Source: Streptomyces aurantiogriseus (GTDB lineage: Bacteria; Actinomycetota; Actinomycetes; Streptomycetales; Streptomycetaceae). From it: a DNA stretch of 64,000 nucleotides. Below are positions 62,226 through 64,000 of the stretch, in pieces. Position 1 is the stretch's first letter, and each line of letters begins with the position of its first letter. Location: assembly GCF_014649375.1 (NCBI RefSeq), contig NZ_BMSX01000004.1, positions 434,001 through 498,000 on the forward strand. Direction: 5' to 3'. Below the pieces are notes generated by a model. It was not told where the DNA came from. It did no database searches and saw nothing but the letters and a program-made list of their open reading frames with translations. A program made the translations under genes and the position numbers.

Positions 62226-62630
62226 CTACGACCTGGCAGCGGGGCGCAGCCGCAAGCGCGGGGACAGCGTCTGGACCAGGGCCAGGGTGCTGAGGGCGAA
62301 CATCACCACGCCCAGGGGGACGTGGAACGAGGGCACGTGGGCGATGCCCAGCGCGACCTGCGCCGAGGCGAGAAGGAGGAAGCCGGTGGCGTACAGGGCG
62401 GGGCGGGGGGATCCGCCGCCCGGGCGCCAGGCCAGGACCGCGGCGAGCAGGTACAGCATGGTGGCGGCGTACATGACCTTCGATCCGACGTCGTGCATCA
62501 GATAGCCGTGGGACGAGGTCAGCAGCATGCCCGCGGTGACCGCCTGGAAGAAGAGGGTCAGGGTCTGCAGGGCTATCGCGGTCCTGAGGAAGGTGAGGCC
62601 GCGCGGCGCGACGGCTATCCGGGTGGTCAT
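62226..62630 (-). CDS. Small four-helix membrane protein
   Basis: 134 residues from ATG 62630 (AGGGGGA upstream). Helices at about 15-35, 45-65, 78-95 and 100-118; FLRTAIALQTLTLFFQAVTAGML and SSHGYLMHDVGSKVMYAATML. 59 nt downstream of the ECF sigma gene on the same strand, so probably a co-transcribed target. Family unknown. Confidence 0.75.
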   Translation of the reverse strand: MTTRIAVAPRGLTFLRTAIALQTLTLFFQAVTAGMLLTSSHGYLMHDVGSKVMYAATMLYLLAAVLAWRPGGGSPRPALYATGFLLLASAQVALGIAHVPSFHVPLGVVMFALSTLALVQTLSPRLRLRPAARS

Positions 62631-62689
62631 GGTGTGGTCCCCCTCTTGTGGTGTGCGGCGATGAACGGGTGCTGTCCGAGCCGTTGGCG

Positions 62690-63586
62690 TCAACGCAGGG
62701 TGAGCGGGGTCTCGGAGGTGACGTGGGTCAGCTTCTGGGGGTTGCGGACGAAGTAGAGGCCGGTGATGCGGGCGTCCTCGACACGGACGGCCATGACGCC
62801 GTCGAGCTCACCGTCGCGGTGTACGGCGAGTGCTGGGCTGCCGTTGACCACGGTGGGCTCCCAGGTGATCGTGGCCTCGACCTTGGCGGAGCCGCCGAGG
62901 TAGAAGCGGACGATCTTCTCGGCGCCGATGACGGGCCTGAGCGCGGCGCGCTTGACGCCGCCGCCGTCGCTGAGCAGAACGACATCGGGGGCGAGTACGT
63001 CGAGGAGGTCCTGCGGGTTCCCGGTCTCGATGGCGCGCTGGAACGACTCCAGCGCCGCCCGTGTCTCACTCGGAGAGGCCGTCCGGCGGGGCCGGCGGGC
63101 GTCGACGTGCCCACGGGCGCGGTGCGCGATCTGCCGTACGGCCGCCGGGGTCTTGCCGACGGCCTCGGCGATCTCGTCGTAGTCGGCCTCGAAGACCTCG
63201 CGCAGCAGGAACACCGCCCGCTCGGTCGGGGAAAGGCTTTCCAGGACGAGCATCATCGCCATCGACATGCTCTCGGCGAGTTCGATGTCCTCGGCCACGT
63301 CCGGCGTCGTGAGCAGCGGCTCGGGCAGCCACTGGCCGACGTACGCCTCGCGGCGGCGCTTCATGGTGCGCAGCCGGTTGAGCGCCTGCCGGGTCGTGAT
63401 CCGCACCAGGTACGCCCGTTGGTCGCTCACCTGTCCCAGGTCGGCCTTGACCCAGCGTAACCAGGTCTCCTGGAGGACGTCCTCGGCGTCGGCCGCCGAT
63501 CCGAGCATCTCGTAGGCGACGGTGAACAGCAGGTTGCGGTGGGCGACGAACGCTTCGGTCGCCAGGTCGGTGGTGTGGTCGGTCAT
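62690..63586 (-). CDS. ECF41-type sigma factor (SigJ-like) with SnoaL-like C-terminus
   Basis: 298 residues. Sigma2 (FTVAYEMLGSAADAEDVLQETWLRW) and sigma4 (LSPTERAVFLLREVFEADYDEIAEAVGKTPAAVRQIAHRAR) are followed by a SnoaL-like domain carrying DGGG (SDGGGVKRAAL) and a NPDKL-like motif (RNPQKL), the two marks of ECF41. This C-terminal domain modulates the sigma factor in place of a membrane anti-sigma. Adjacent oxidoreductase fragment and small membrane protein fit ECF41 neighbourhoods. Confidence 0.93.
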   Translation of the reverse strand: MTDHTTDLATEAFVAHRNLLFTVAYEMLGSAADAEDVLQETWLRWVKADLGQVSDQRAYLVRITTRQALNRLRTMKRRREAYVGQWLPEPLLTTPDVAEDIELAESMSMAMMLVLESLSPTERAVFLLREVFEADYDEIAEAVGKTPAAVRQIAHRARGHVDARRPRRTASPSETRAALESFQRAIETGNPQDLLDVLAPDVVLLSDGGGVKRAALRPVIGAEKIVRFYLGGSAKVEATITWEPTVVNGSPALAVHRDGELDGVMAVRVEDARITGLYFVRNPQKLTHVTSETPLTLR

Positions 63587-63721
63587 CCCTCGGTCTCTCT
63601 CCCTCGATCGCCTGGTCAGGCTGCCCGCCCCGCGATGACCGACGCCCCGCCGTGCTTGGCCTGTGGCAGTTGCCGGCGGTGGTCGCCCTGGGGTCAGGTG
63701 TGCACGACGACATCGGTGTTC

Positions 63722-64000
63722 TCAGCCGTGGGTGGCTCCTCCGTTTTCCAGGGGTCGGACCGTGTTCTCGACGGACAGATCCGGCGCGGCGGCCAGGCGG
63801 TGCTTGCGCTTGGGCAGGCCGAAGGTCGGGTGCGAGGTGGCCCACAGCGACATCCTGACGATGCCCGCCTTGATCCGCGCGGCCTTCCGGCCACCCACGT
63901 GCTTCGGCTTTGCCTGCGCTTCGTCGTCGACCATCTGCAGGATCCCGTCCCGCCGCCCGAGGCTGATGTGGTTGCCCAGGTACTCCAGCCTGGTGTTCGG
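63722..64000 (-). CDS. NAD(P)/FAD-dependent oxidoreductase (Ndh-like), C-terminal part
   Basis: Open to the window's right edge, so only the last 92 residues are seen: RLEYLGNHISLGRRDGILQM, GGRKAARIKAGIVRMSLW, ATSHPTFGLPKRKH, the usual end of type II NADH dehydrogenase-like proteins in Streptomyces. The FAD-binding N-terminus lies outside. It ends 135 nt upstream of the ECF41 sigma gene, same strand. Confidence 0.75.
   Translation of the reverse strand, partial: PNTRLEYLGNHISLGRRDGILQMVDDEAQAKPKHVGGRKAARIKAGIVRMSLWATSHPTFGLPKRKHRLAAAPDLSVENTVRPLENGGATHG

Overview
Very high G+C, GTG/TTG starts, AGGAGG-type ribosome sites, an FbiC F420 enzyme, mycothiol-type enzymes, DUF397/DUF5753 and GPP34 genes all point to Streptomyces or a close relative. 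The right half (about 27-64 kb) reads as ordinary Streptomyces chromosome. The left part (1-12.5 kb) is accessory DNA and 12.5-27 kb is a mixed zone with truncated genes.

Left region. Positions 4-4521 carry a plus-strand run of small mobile-element-type genes, including a methyltransferase-like protein without a visible NPPY motif and two proteins with sliding-clamp-like N-terminal motifs. An OGG-fold protein and a GIY-YIG protein follow on the minus strand. A helically phased (G)GGGAC repeat array (6111-6222) leads to a copy of the 3' half of a tRNA-Arg(CCU) gene, split by an IS5-family element (6340-7592) that carries an unrelated passenger gene. A second, intact copy lies at 12468-12511. 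The two direct repeats bound a smaller island (about 7.6-12.5 kb) with a DUF234-type ATPase, decayed gene fragments and an HxlR/thioesterase pair. The simplest reading is tandem accretion of integrative elements into a tRNA-Arg gene located left of the window.

Middle region (12.5-30 kb). This holds a membrane protein/histidine kinase/LuxR response regulator operon, an integrase C-terminal remnant, a shortened LysR gene, LysE, TetR/RidA with an operator palindrome, an IS5-family transposase remnant, DUF899, DHFR-like, PH-like and ferritin-like proteins, a Ser/Thr kinase fused to an extracellular GH114-like domain, FMN reductase with an MmyB-type regulator, a secreted protein and a MarR regulator.

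Candidate signalling or defence locus (30.5-38.1 kb). Four tightly packed minus-strand genes encode a class III nucleotide-cyclase-like protein, a STAND-like ATPase, an SPFH/coiled-coil protein and a DUF4407 membrane protein. Divergent from them is a PycTM-type (Pycsar effector) membrane protein, followed by a convergent Crp/Fnr regulator with an intact-looking cNMP pocket. The cyclase C-terminus and the ATPase N-terminal region share a 17-residue Gly-rich motif (8 of 17 identical, ungapped), like the paired amyloid signalling motifs of bacterial NLR/effector gene pairs. This is the best candidate for an undescribed system: a Pycsar-like cyclase joined to a STAND sensor.

Right region (38-64 kb). 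MFS/ArsR pair, glutathione peroxidase, MerR-GyrI regulator, DUF5753/DUF397 pair, GPP34 protein, a D,D-carboxypeptidase with a very long disordered N-terminus, membrane protein, SDR, sodium:solute symporter, ADP-ribosylglycohydrolase-like protein, DUF4352 and DUF2165 proteins, an L,D-transpeptidase-like protein lacking the catalytic Cys, fbiC with an F420-type luciferase-like oxidoreductase, a CehA-type metallohydrolase, and an ECF41-type sigma factor next to the end of an NADH dehydrogenase-like gene cut by the window edge.
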